From NCBI RefSeq assembly GCF_013373865.1, contig NC_050472.1, positions 23,639,292-23,703,291 on the forward strand: DNA of 64,000 nucleotides, written 5' to 3'. The position numbers and the translations under genes are program-made. Shown here in pieces: positions 14,036 to 24,744 of this stretch. The notes below the pieces were generated by a model. That model was not told the DNA's origin, searched no databases, and saw only the letters and a program-made list of their open reading frames with translations. Each line of letters begins with the position of its first letter. The stretch's first letter is position 1. This stretch comes from Monomorium pharaonis. Its lineage: Eukaryota; Arthropoda; Insecta; Hymenoptera; Formicidae.

Positions 14036-14492
14036 CTGGATTAATATTTTTTTATTAAATTAATACCTTATAAAATCGATTTAGTTACGTTAAAAGTTAC
14101 ACGAATAAAAAATAATTCGGTTAACAGTCACATAAAAATTAAAGGTTAATTTTGAAAAGCATTATTCGTAGTATATTAAATCAGAAAGTTGTAGTTTCTC
14201 ACAGTCAGATTAAAACAATGTGGAGCATAATAATAATAATTTCATTTGTAAATAAAGTTTATATAAAATAACAATCATAATATTTGTCATAGAAATATAT
14301 TTCTTTTCTAGAACTTTTATATAGATAAAATTTTAATTTAGAAAAGTTAATAAATTAAAATTTATGTATTTAAAACACAACTAGTTAAATAATAAAGTTA
14401 AAAATTAATCAGTTAAAATAATTTTAGTTAAAAATTATTCACTTTTTATCATTTAAGTTTTTACTGTTTAACTAGTTACTATCAAATTCTGG
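14036..14492. mobile_element. Degenerate copy of the hAT-like AT-rich repeat
   Basis: This segment is related along its length to the element at 25590-26111. Both share the GTTAAAAGTTA-like motifs, the block around GTAAATAAAGTTTATATAAA, the ACTAGTTAAA stretch, and termini resembling CTGGATTA on the left and GTTACTAT...AATTCTGG on the right. No matching target-site duplication is visible, and the copy carries more changes, so it looks older. It has no coding capacity. Family assignment rests on its better-preserved relative. Confidence 0.6.
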
Positions 14493-17028
14493 AAATGTTA
14501 TATAACGCTTCTTAATTCTATATATGTATATTTTATGACGTGTATCTAAATATGAAGGTAACGCATAGTTTTACAAGCGAAATCGCGCTTAAATTATGAC
14601 TGCATCAAATTTCACGAATAGCAACTTAACGTAGCTCGCGTCCGCCGTTTTAATTAGCAAGATCTTATTATTCATATATTATGGTAAAGTCGGCCTTATT
14701 GGGAGAAAAGAAGAGTTCGCAGGTGCATATTTTCGATTTCCTTGGGGACTGGTTTAGTGAAAGTAGAGAAACACAAAACTTCACCATGTGTCCGGGGGAT
14801 TTCAGTCTAAATAGGAAAGATCAATTAAACGTTTAATAATCAGAACTTCCACTTGTTTTAATTAAAGATAACAGATTCACAGATGCGCCGGCAACAAACG
14901 ATATTCTGTATTGCATTTAAAGATGGCTAGAAAATCGAATAAACTATTATTTTGATATTTAATATTAAACGTATTTGATTATTAGAGCATAATTTAAATT
15001 AATTTTCAGTTTAAGTAAATTGCAATTTAAATAAACACGGTTTTATCATGTGTTTACGCCTCTAATTTGAATAAGAGAATCTTTTAATTTTAAGTACTTA
15101 ATATCTACAATTATACTTCGGATACAATCTTGACGTAGAAAAAATTGTCTGAATGTTCCATAAACGAGACCACACAGTACCCAAAGAAGAGGACAAGATT
15201 TTTTCCATGTTACATCGTTGCCAGTGCATATACTAACTTTTAAATAGTAACGGTAAATGCAAAAGGGAACTTGTTCACGATGGAAACAAGGACCGCAGAA
15301 CCGCAAAATTTTCCATAAAGCTGTCGGCACGCATTCCTTCCGCGGTCGCTTCCGAAGCTCACGCTTGTGGAAGTGGCCGTGTGAAAAAGAGAAGGCAACA
15401 AAGACGCAGTATTTATAAAGAATCCTAACGACTCCGTAATTAGTGTAATTACGGAGCCGTGTCTTGCGCGGTCTTAATGCTCGCGTCACTCGGAACGCGT
15501 TCTGTCCCGTAATTCCTTCTAATGTATCTGCCGGCGAAAAAGGGCGGCCGGGACCCGGCTCGTACCGGGAAGGAAGGAGAGGACATCCGACGCGCTGCGA
15601 CAGTGCAACTGCAGTATCTAGATCGAAGCTGCACTCCAGTTGCGAACGAGGAGAATCCTCCCCGACGATTGCCAGCCGAGAACGGATTACCTCTAATCTC
15701 TGACATTAGCTCCCGCTCTGCATCGACCGTGCTTCGCGCGCTTCTACAGGAATATGTCTCCATTTACTTTCTGTTCTTTTTCTCGGCACCTCGCTCGTGA
15801 ATACCCGAATAAAAAGGATGACGCGGATAAATCTTGGCGACGCCTGCTAGCGGACTCTCAGTGGAAATCCTTTGGAAACTGCTAATTATGAGAGGGCGCC
15901 TGGCCAGCAGCTAAATACGCTTTATCCATTCAAACGCGATAGCCCGTTTGAATCGTGTAGTTTTAAAAGGAAACTAGTTTCGCTGTCTGTATCAAGCATG
16001 ATTTCACCGTCTGCTGAGCATTATTAACATTTGTAGTAATGATATTCCTATTCTTGAAGGTACACAAAATCAAGGCTATATTCGATAATTTTGTTTTTAG
16101 GAATACTATTAAATCTATTCAATTTAATTTCTTTATTTATCCACGTTTTAATCATGGATATTTATTCAAAACACTCTTTATTATTTGTCATGTATTTAGA
16201 TTATGTACTTTCGGTCATGCTTAATTAATTCAATTGAAACATATATATTTAAAAATATAAACTTATATTGTTAAGATTTTTTTATTGTACAACTGCAAAC
16301 ATTTAAAAAAATTAAACATTTTTATTAGTCTTAGTAAATCTATTTGCATCGTTAATTAAATTTACAGTCATTATTTTCATTATTAACCAAGTATGGAAAT
16401 GGATTATGGAACAAGTAACGCGTTATCAACGCTACAATTAGACTCATTTAAGTTCGAATCACGCATCATGCTTCGCAAGAATATTGAATCATTGTGCGGT
16501 GAGTTTAATTAATTCTCAAGTAAGGAAATTAGGACTGTGAAACGGCGCGCGGTTCTCACAACGCGTTCAACGAGACGTTGCTAATTGTCGCCGTATGGTT
16601 ACCGATTTATTGCCCCAGACTAGCGCACTGCTCCGACGTCTAAACTGTAAGTAAAAGGGCAATTAACGGTTGACCGCGACAAATAAAGCAACTAGAAAGG
16701 TATTAACGCAGGTGTCTGTTATAATGTTAGGTAACGCGTTTCTTGTGCCTGTCACCAGATTTATACATCGTTAAAGAAGTTTGCGACAACTCTTTTGTTA
16801 CTTTCTTTTTGTGAAATAATAAGACACGCTTGAAAACATTATAACATTTTATAAAGAACTTTGTATCTTACATAAGGATATACGCATGATTTTTTAACGA
16901 CGTTGCGACATGCGTTTAATAACTCAAGACTAATATATGTATAATACTATAGCTTAAATTAAAGATAAAATTATAGACCTATTAATATTTTATTATTCAT
17001 CTGGAGATATGGTCACGTTTCAATAATT
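14493..17028. other. Non-coding stretch with CpG-rich island at 15300-15860
   Basis: The overlapping open frames at 15046-15800 (up to 147 codons, both strands) share the same GC-rich DNA and have no recognisable domains. A perfect short hairpin, CTCCGTAATTA/TAATTACGGAG, lies at 15432-15456. The rest is AT-rich and featureless. I call no gene. Confidence 0.45.
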
Positions 17029-17273
17029 TCTACTCTCTAAATTACAATCAGTAAAAATTCAACAAAATCAGTAAAGATACACTGACTTTCGGTAATATAC
17101 TTATAATTATTCACTGTTTATCAATCAGTAAAATAAATACGTTGATCTTTTAATGATACAATAATTCTAAAGTAAAAATTATTGAAAGGCAGTGAATATT
17201 TACTGATTATCACAGTTATAAGTATGTCATTGCGAATCAATGAATATCCATTAATTGCGATTTAGAGAGTAGA
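17029..17273. mobile_element. Palindromic MITE with 14-bp terminal inverted repeats
   Basis: TCTACTCTCTAAAT at 17029-17042 is the exact reverse complement of 17260-17273. Pairing continues inward imperfectly, for example through ATACTTATAA and the TCAGTAAA motifs, so most of the 245 bp can fold on itself. There is no coding capacity. I found no clear target-site duplication, and the superfamily is not determined. It lies 0.7 kb upstream of the cuticular-type gene promoter. Confidence 0.7.
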
Positions 17274-17840
17274 ACTTTAAATAACAATCCTAACCATTTG
17301 CATTAATTTTCCTTCTTTACTAAAATTGTACTGAATAGTAGCCGCAGATAAGATTGTATAATCTGGGGCATAAGTAAAGCATATCTACGTTCCACATATA
17401 TATATATGTATGGACTGTTACATGTCGGATGTTGAAAACAATCGTGTGACGTGGAAATGACATTTCCAGATACTAGAAAAAATATCGTTGGTGATAGCGA
17501 CTCTACAAGTGCAGTTCAATTAAAAAAAAACTTTGACAGCCTACAATGGAAACAATAAATCTTTTCACTTGCATCATGTTAACAAACAAACAAGAGCATT
17601 ATTTTAACTTTAGTTTGCACAGAATTTTGATTTCATTTTTATATAGATTCGTTTTTTACTTCTATACATCTACTATCATAGAAATGTATATACAACATTT
17701 TACATAACAGCTATTTTCACACATCACTGAAAAAATCTTTAAAAAATTCTATTTATTAAATAAATATTGTATGAGCTACGAGAAAAGAACATATATTGTC
17801 AGAGATTAATTTATGAATATTCTTCTCGCTGATCTACTTA

Positions 17841-17855
17841 GAGGCGAATCGCCTC
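17841..17855. promoter_or_regulatory. 15-bp perfect palindrome upstream of TATA box
   Basis: GAGGCGAATCGCCTC is a 7+1+7 palindrome about 130 bp upstream of the TATA box of the cuticular-type gene. Its position would suit a dimeric transcription-factor site. I do not recognise it as a known binding motif, so the regulatory role is inference. Confidence 0.3.
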
Positions 17856-17981
17856 TCGAACATCTTCCCTGAATGATTAGTTACATCATTGAGGAAGTTT
17901 GGGAGTTTTAGAACGTGATGGGACCAAATCAGAGGGCGTGTTGCAGTGGATATTTAGTGAAAGTAGGTGTGTCGTCTGGTG

Positions 17982-18046
17982 TATAAAAACCAACGAATCG
18001 ATGATATGAAGCACATTCAGACTCATCTCCTCTAAGCACGTTCATC
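17982..18046 (+). promoter_or_regulatory. Core promoter and short 5' UTR
   Basis: TATAAAA occurs at 17982-17988. About 30 bp downstream is ACATTCAGACTC, with a TCAGA initiator-like motif near 18016-18020, the usual spacing for an insect TATA promoter. The start codon at 18047 follows within about 30 bp. A TATA box plus a very short leader is typical of highly and stage-specifically expressed structural protein genes such as cuticle genes. Confidence 0.75.
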
Positions 18047-19709
18047 ATGAAGGCTTTCTTAGTAAGTAGCAAAATTTTTTGTCAAATTTCTTTACGGATA
18101 TCTTAATAGCCGCGAGTGCAAGATAAGGAAATTAATAGTTTTATCTGTTTGTCATAAATCTATTAAATAAAAAGATGCAATTTTTCAATTTGCTTTTTAT
18201 CATTAGTAGATATAAATTCTTTTCTTGTGTTGTAACATGATTGTATGTTTTTATTAGAATATTAAAAACAAAGTATAGCTTTGTTTAAATATTGCATATT
18301 ATATAGTGTCTACATATTAAAATTTTAATTAATCGTTGATTATTAACAATTAAAAAACTGTTAGTAACTAGCGATTCATTAAAAATATAATATATAAACT
18401 CTATTATTTAAATATATATGTTTAAATAATTTGTATTTTTCACAGATATAATATAACCATTTGTATTAATAAACTTGATTAATAGACTCGAAAAAAATAA
18501 CATTACAAATTGTAATATAGACATCGCGTTATAAAAAAAAAATGCAATTTTTTTTCTTCATAACATTAACTGACGAATAATTTCATACAGATTTCATTGC
18601 TATTCGTCTCCGCCATCGCCGGTGATGCGTCGGAGAAGAAACACGACAAACGTGCCTATCTACACGGAGGACCCCCGATACATGGACATGGCGGTTACAG
18701 CCACCACGGAGGTGTTGTATTACATGGGAATGGATATGACCATGGATATGGGCATGGATATGAACACGGATATGGACATGGTTATAAACATGGATATGGA
18801 AACGGATATGGGTATGGATACGGATACGCACCTGGATACGGACCAGGATACGGACCAGGATACGGACCTGGATACGGACCTGGATACGGACCAGGGTACG
18901 GATCAGGACACGGATATGGAAACGGAGGACTTAGCGGAAGAATCGAAATTATAGGGGGAGTGCCACACGGTCACGGTATATACGCACCAAGTTATGGGGG
19001 TCTAGGACCAATACATCACATTCACAAAACTGTTGTAAATCGTGTGGTTCCAGTTCCAGTTCCCGTACCTCAACCTGTTCCTGTCACTCGTAAAGTTCCC
19101 GTACCGGTACCGCATCCCGTACCTGTAGAAGTAAAGCGTCCCGTTCCTGTCCCGGTGCCTCAACCAGTTCCATTCATCGTCTCCAAGCCTTACCCCGTTA
19201 ACGTACCTCGCCCAGTTCCAGTGCCGGTACCTCAACCAGTGCACGTATCGCATCCAGTGCCGCATCCGGTCCCAGTTCCACATCCAGTTCCTGTACAAAT
19301 TGAAACAGCAGTTCCAGTTCCATTCCCGCAACCCTTACCTGCTCCATATCCGTTGCCCAGTCAGCCATTCGCCCCCATCGGTCCTCAACCAATCTCTCCT
19401 ATTGGAATTGGAGCGGCCGGCGCAGGATTTGGCGCAGGAGCTGGTGCAGTATTTGGCACAGGAGCTGGCGCAGGAGCTGGTGCAGTATTTGGCGCAGGAG
19501 CTGGCGCAGGAACTGGTGCAGTATTTGGCGCAGGAGCTGGCGCAGGAACTGGCGCAATATTTGAAGGTGGAAGTTCTGGACTTACAATTACTAGTAGCAT
19601 CGTAAACGGTGGTGGTGAATTTGGCTCCACGGGCTCGGGACTCCAAGTGAACGTGGATCCCGACAGCGAGGGATACTCTTATCCGATACCGAACAAGAAA
19701 TTCTTTTAA
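18047..19709 (+). CDS. Secreted low-complexity cuticular-type protein (two exons)
   Basis: The coding sequence is 18047-18061 joined to 18591-19709. Exon 1 encodes only MKAFL and ends at a GTAAGT donor. Exon 2 follows TTTCATACAG and continues with ISLLFVSAIAG, completing a signal peptide probably cleaved around residues 15-18. The product is about 377 residues. A Lys-Arg pair at residues 25-26 could be a processing site. Then come a Gly/His/Tyr-rich block with GYGP repeats to about residue 115, a Pro-Val-rich block (PVPVPVPQPVPV style, about 158-256), a Gly-Ala block of four 12-residue repeats (about 279-329), and a polar tail ending in NKKFF. There is no chitin-binding Rebers-Riddiford motif. 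The PV/PY-rich, low-complexity composition resembles insect CPLCP-type cuticular proteins; a silk-like or glue protein is the alternative. The second residue block starts in phase 0, and the short signal-peptide exon is a common layout for cuticle genes. Confidence 0.88.
18742..18921 (+). repeat. Coding GY-rich repeats (GYGP, 12-bp unit)
   Basis: Degenerate tandem units encode Gly-Tyr-Gly-His and then Gly-Tyr-Gly-Pro, the latter on a 12-bp period (GGATACGGACCA/T) between about 18830 and 18900. Near-identity of the units suggests recent slippage or unequal exchange, so length variation between alleles is likely. Confidence 0.85.
19446..19562 (+). repeat. 36-bp coding tandem repeat, four units
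   Basis: GCAGTATTTGGC recurs at 19446, 19482 and 19518, and as GCAATATTTGAA at 19554, an exact 36-bp period. Each unit encodes a 12-residue Gly-Ala-rich repeat containing AVFG. Silent differences are few, indicating recent expansion or homogenisation. Confidence 0.9.
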
Positions 19710-20385
19710 GCAAAGTATTCGAAGAAATCTGTTGCGGACATCTCCGATTTGCACGCCGACACGATACATCTGCCGTTTTCAAGAAGTCGGATATACGACA
19801 CGCGGCTGGTTCGAGTCACGCCACACCCATTTATCCCGCGTTTCACTTGATATTTATGGATTCGCACACTGCGGAAGGTCTGCGTGCGAGGTCGTGACCT
19901 CGATTAAAATTCCGCCTAAAACCGCAAAACGAAAGGGATCGAGATACATAAATATATTGGCATTTACTTTCGTGTTTTCAACGGTGACAAGAGAAAGAGA
20001 AAGTATTGCATTTTGAAGACGTGAAAGTAACATGATGCGAAATCCAAAAAGATGAATAATCATGCGATCGCACGATGGAAATAAGAAATATGACGATCTT
20101 TCTATTCGATACTTTTTGCGTTACGGTTATCCTACGTAGGCAAGAAAAGATTGCTAACAATTCTTTCAAGATGTATCGTTCGCACGTTTACGGGTGGATC
20201 GTATTCTAAGCATGATACAATCATTTATTACTATTTATTTTTCTCTTATATCTATGAGGATACACAAAATGTATATTTCCACTACATATCATAGATTAAA
20301 TTCAAACATTATAAATTCAAATAGTTATAGGTACAAACTGTTTTATACGTTCGTACAAGAATAAATCTTGAATTACTTGACTTGT
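19710..20385 (+). terminator. Probable 3' UTR with polyadenylation signal
   Basis: After the stop at 19707-19709 the sequence has no coding features. The first canonical AATAAA I see is at 20360-20365, with an ATTAAA variant near 20294. The actual cleavage site cannot be fixed from sequence alone. Overlapping open frames here look like chance. Confidence 0.4.
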
Positions 20386-21079
20386 TAATTTAACCAGCTT
20401 TGATTGTTTCCTCTATTCATCCTTCATACGGTGCCCTTATACTGGAATCCTCTCGTAAAGCAGTAACTACACGCGATATGATCCTGCGGGTTCGAGATAC
20501 GCGAGTAGATTTACCCCAATTCGAAAGTGATTAAAGTTGCTACCTCCTTACCCGCATCGCATCCAAAATTGCCGAAACTTTGACCTTGTGCTTTAGCAGA
20601 CTCGACAACCACATAACCGTTTCGTACAGAGCCTCCGGCTGTGACCTCGGCTCTGTAGATACTCGAGCACCCTATTCGCCATTTCTAACTTACATTACGC
20701 GTGTGTAAGTATTAAACACAAAGAGTTAGTATCAAGCAGGAATAATAATTAAATGATGTTAATAAGTTAGAAAGAATTTGCCCTTGCTCTTGCATCTTAC
20801 TCTTTCTTTTTATCAACATCAAGTAATAAATAAATACATTAAAATTTAGATAACTGTAAATTCTCACTTGCATATATGTATATGTATAAGAGATTAATAT
20901 CCTATCGATAAGATCTTTGTATTTAGCAAATCTCTTGCATTAAAAAACTTATGTGTTGTACGCGTTTCAGTTACCGTCATTTTCGTAATAGTATCTGTAG
21001 TCGTAGAAGACGTACGTGCCTCGCTCACAGTATACTCCTACCCTCCAAATTTAAGGTAAGCTACTAGTCTTTATGTATA
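20386..21079. other. Intergenic stretch, nothing recognised
   Basis: Mixed-composition sequence with no open frame of note and no repeat I can define. It separates the cuticular-type gene from the transposon-rich block. Confidence 0.5.
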
Positions 21080-21420
21080 TAGGGCGTCTCAAAATCAGCA
21101 TATTTTAATAGAGCTTTAAAAAAGAATATATGTATATGTAACAGTAATTTCAATATAGAAATACAAATAAACTTCAAATTTACTAATAGTTAAAAATTTT
21201 TTAATTAATATTTTAAAGTATAAAAAATAACAATCTACTCTTTTAATAGAATGTACTTCAATAAAGTATTAATATAAAATATAATTCATTATATATGCAA
21301 AGTATTTAATAATACAAAATTAGATATTCAGGAGAAATTCACACATAATTTTATTTAAAGTTTTCGAGTAAATCAAAGAAAGATATGATAAAGTGATGAA
21401 TTTTTCTTTGAGGTATCCTG
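21080..21420. mobile_element. Possible mariner-like MITE
   Basis: Left end TAGGGCGTCTCAAAA and right end (reverse complement) CAGGATACCTCAAAG both resemble the CAGGGTGTCTCAAAA-type ends of Tc1/mariner-derived elements. Each is bounded by TA (21078-21079 and 21421-21422). The 341-bp interior is AT-rich and non-coding. The terminal repeats are only moderately matched, so this is tentative. Confidence 0.35.
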
Positions 21421-21734
21421 TACTGAAGAATACAGATGCCGTTCCTTTAGAATGCTCCATCTATTCCGCAAACATCCACATCTACTTACAATTACATATA
21501 CGTATATACTTTCTCCCCTAGAAAACCGGCAGTCACGCATTATTTTACGACTTCTGCCAGGCCTCTCAATTAACCCGAGCTTTTCCGAGTACAAGATAGT
21601 CCTTTATGCATAGTTGCCATATCAAAGTTTTTTAAACTAGAACTTACAAGCCTAAAACTCAGATATTTCTGTTGCAATACCAGACATATACGAGAATACG
21701 TTAATTACACATAATAAATATTATAAAATCATAC

Positions 21735-22410
21735 AAGTCTGTATCCAACTGTAATTTGCCGTACCGATGCGTTAACTGTGATACTAAACACAAACCAGGT
21801 AAATGTAGATATCCGTCGCATACACAATTAGAGAAGTCAAAATTATTTTGCATCAATTGCAATAGCTACGGCCACCCTGTCTCGTATAGAGGCAGCCCCA
21901 AAATAATTAAGAATAAAAACAGAATTAAGAACATAAACACTAATGCCAATGACACAACAAATCAAGACAGAAAAGAAAATGTATTCACAAATAAATCATT
22001 AACAAACCCTTCAGCTACGCGAATATCACCAGAAATGAAAACGCCCAAGTAAGCAAAGTGACAGATAATACATACACCAATAACGCATACATCAATAAGC
22101 AATGTAATACCTGAAATTAAAAATAACATAATAAAATTAAAAGAAATAGTTAAAAATAATGCAACAAAAATAAACGTAATAGCTTCCTTATTGGAAAAAC
22201 TTATTGGTAGTCACTTTCAATTTGAATAAATCACTGACAATGAGTAAAATAAAAATTTTAAAAAAATATAAAAAAATGATATTAATCAACATAAACTCGA
22301 TAATAAATATAATTCAAGACATAATTCTTCTAAATAAAACAAAACTTAATAATAAACACGTAATAACTTTCAAAAATTATAATAGCAGTGGACTACGCTA
22401 AATGCAGAAA
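21735..22410 (+). pseudogene. Decayed Jockey-type non-LTR retrotransposon fragment (end of ORF1, start of ORF2)
   Basis: An open segment at 21735-22052 encodes a gag-like zinc-knuckle region: CVNCDTKHKPGKC, then CINCNSYGHPVSYRGSPK, where the usual final Cys of the YRGCP motif is Ser. After a stop and a frame change, 22126-22227 encodes a plausible ORF1 tail (ATKINVIASLLEKLIGSHF) ending in TGA/TAA context. A second frame from 22240 to 22401 has the look of an ORF2 endonuclease start (ILLNKTKLNNKHVITFKNYN). Stops and frameshifts show it is dead. Its 3' part, from about 22130, also lies in the left arm of the giant palindrome and is repeated inverted at about 28440-28720. Confidence 0.75.
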
Positions 22411-22701
22411 CCAAATAAAATTCATTCATTCCAAAAATTAAAAAAATGTTTTCATTATTAAAATTAAATAATATACATTTATGTTAAAAGAGTTTGATGC
22501 ACAAAGCCTAAAGAAAGCAATGCTTTTGCTTAAAGAAAGCCTAAAGAAAGCAATATATCATAATTGTAATCTGGATATAAAAGTAGATTAATATAAAAGA
22601 ATGTCTTTTAAAATTATACAATATACAAATATTACTTTTCACTATTAAATTTAACAAAAAAAAAATTATTATATTTTTAATAACACTTTTTGAAAAATAT
22701 C

Positions 22702-22942
22702 AAATAATTTAGTTTTTAAAAAAGAAAAGTTAGATTCTTCAATTAGATATTCAAAGTATATCTCAAATTTTGGGCCAACAGTAGAAGTACACGAAACTTG
22801 TTACTTGATAACTGATGCAGTCAAATATTACTTCAACAACATACTGAAAGCCTTTGATCGGTGTTTTAAAGCAATACAAGTTCTAAATATTGAATATTCA
22901 TATAAAGCACTTTTGGCCAAGGAAATCATCCAGAAAAGCTAA
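22702..22942 (+). pseudogene. Left-arm copy of an 81-codon open frame, start codon lost
   Basis: This is the inverted counterpart of the frame at 27903-28148. The frame is intact to the stop TAA at 22940-22942. The position equivalent to the start codon reads ATA instead of ATG, and one residue of the DEVKYY motif is changed (Glu to Ala). The pattern GPTVEVHETCYLI...NNILKAFDRCFKAIQVLNIEY is vaguely reminiscent of ORFs found in insect repeat elements, but I cannot name the family. Confidence 0.4.
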
Positions 22943-23630
22943 TGGAGAGCAATCGGTTTACAAAGTAGTAAACTTTGCAAATAATATAAAAATAATATAA
23001 ATACTTTCACAATGGAAATATTATAGCTAATATCGATATCTGTTAAGTCGTGTAATGTAATTTACAAGAATTGTTTCAAGTAAATGATAACAGTAGTAAT
23101 ATTATTTATTTCAACTAATTATATTTTCGAATCCATAGAGTCCGATAGCACTCAGCTTGTTGCAAAATGAGTTTTTTTTTAGCATGAAACTCTATGAACG
23201 AGAGCAATTTATTAATAAGACAAAAGTAAATCACTTACCAAGTATCTTAAAAGCGGTAGCAGCATCACCTCTAATGTATCCTACTGACAAATTGTTTGTC
23301 ATGCCATAAAACTTCTAATAAAATCCATATTTTATTTGTCAATGAAGGTGATAAATCCTCGTTAGTGCTGCTAAAAAAAATATTATATTACATATATTAT
23401 ACAATTTTTTAATAAATATACTGGAAATGATACTCTTAAAATAACTTTACTTCATTAAAAAAAATTAAACTTACAGGGCAGAATGTTCTGACGTGCCATT
23501 TTTCGATAAACGTTGCTGTCTTTCTAATGAAATTTTTATATCTTCAAAACTCTTTTCCAATGTTATTTATATTTGTTTTTTTTTTCTTGTCTATGCTCAA
23601 CAGCACTGAGCGACGAAAAATGCATGCCGA

Positions 23631-24330
23631 TTAACGGCGTTGGGTCGGTTCAACATCCCTGAAGATGTCTCGCGGGAAAACTCGCTCTCAACGAAAGGAC
23701 GCAGGGACGCGACGAGATCGAGCGGTGACGAGGACCGCGACACGACGCGACAAACAACTCGGGCGATTTTGACGCCATTTCCCACCGACGAGAGGGAAAA
23801 GGGGAAAGAGGCGTGAGGGACGCGATTACTTAACGGCGTCGAGTCGGTTCGACATCCTCGGCGATGCTTCTCACGGAGAAACTCGCTCTCGACCGACGAG
23901 AGGACGCGAGGACGCGACGAGACCGAGCGGAAACGAGGATCGCGACACAACGCGACGAGCAACTCGGGCGATTTTGGCGCCAATTTCCCACAGTCGAGAG
24001 GGGAGAGGGGAAAAGGGCGCGAGGGACGCGATCACTTAACGGCGTCGGGTCGGTTCGACTCGGCATCCCCGGCGATGCCTCTCATGGAGAAACTCGCTCT
24101 CGATCGACGAGAGGACGCGAGGACGCGACGAGACCGAGCGGAGACAAGAATCGCGACACGACGCGACGAACAACTCGGGCGATTTTGGCGCCAATTTCCC
24201 ACAGTCGAGGGCAGAGGGGAAAAGGGCACGAGGAACGCGATCACTTAACGGCGTCAAGTCGGTTCCACATCCCCGGCGATGCCTCTCACGAAGAAACTCG
24301 CTCTCGATTGACGAGAGGACGCGAGAAACG
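23631..24330 (+). repeat. GC-rich minisatellite, about 206-bp unit (left arm)
   Basis: Units begin with TTAACGGCGT at 23631, 23830, 24036 and 24245, giving lengths of 199, 206 and 209 bp plus a partial fourth unit. Each contains the ACTCGCTCTCGA block, the GAGGACGCGA block, and the motif AACTCGGGCGATTTTGGCGC. The array is strikingly GC- and CpG-rich inside AT-rich DNA. The long open frames across it are by-products of composition and periodicity. Confidence 0.9.
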
Positions 24331-24744
24331 CGACGAGATCTCACTTCGCGGCACGAAAAAGACGAAGCAATGGCGGCGACGCGACACTTCATGGCATACG
24401 CCGGATATCGGACGCCCGCGACGACACTCACGTCGATTCCTCGCGTATCACCAATAATAGACGGGAGACGAATCACGACACTATGTCTCGATGGCGTTTA
24501 CGCGTGATCCCCGTCGATTATGAACTCGCTTAACGCTGCTTAATGCCAAGCGCTACGCGCCAAAACGCGCGATCGGCGATGCGGAAGAATAACTGCGTTC
24601 GGAAACGTATCGATCGGAAACGCGAACGGATCACGACGACTCGACGCGAGCGCGCCCGACTCACTGATGACTACGCGTTGGATAGCGTGGAGTGCGTCGT
24701 GCGCCCCTTACGCGCGATCGTCTCTGACTAAAGAACCTGCGATT

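Larger units (their letters stand above)
22130..24729 (+). repeat. Left arm of the giant palindrome
   Basis: This arm contains, in order: the Jockey fragment tail, an AT-rich part with the CTAAAGAAAGC duplication, the 81-codon open frame without its ATG, the antisense splice-flanked block (about 23240-23310), the GC-rich minisatellite (23631-24330), and a unique GC-rich end (24330-24729). It is longer than the right arm mainly because it has one extra full minisatellite unit. Confidence 0.85.

Noticed and set aside
15046..15489. 147-codon minus-strand frame
   Set aside because: The translation is rich in Cys/Tyr/Phe without pattern, overlaps other open frames on the opposite strand, and lacks any recognisable family.
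19002..19769. Minus-strand frames (81 to 144 codons) opposite the cuticular-type gene
   Set aside because: They are shadows of the repetitive coding sequence; Pro-Val and Gly-Ala codon repeats read open in several frames.
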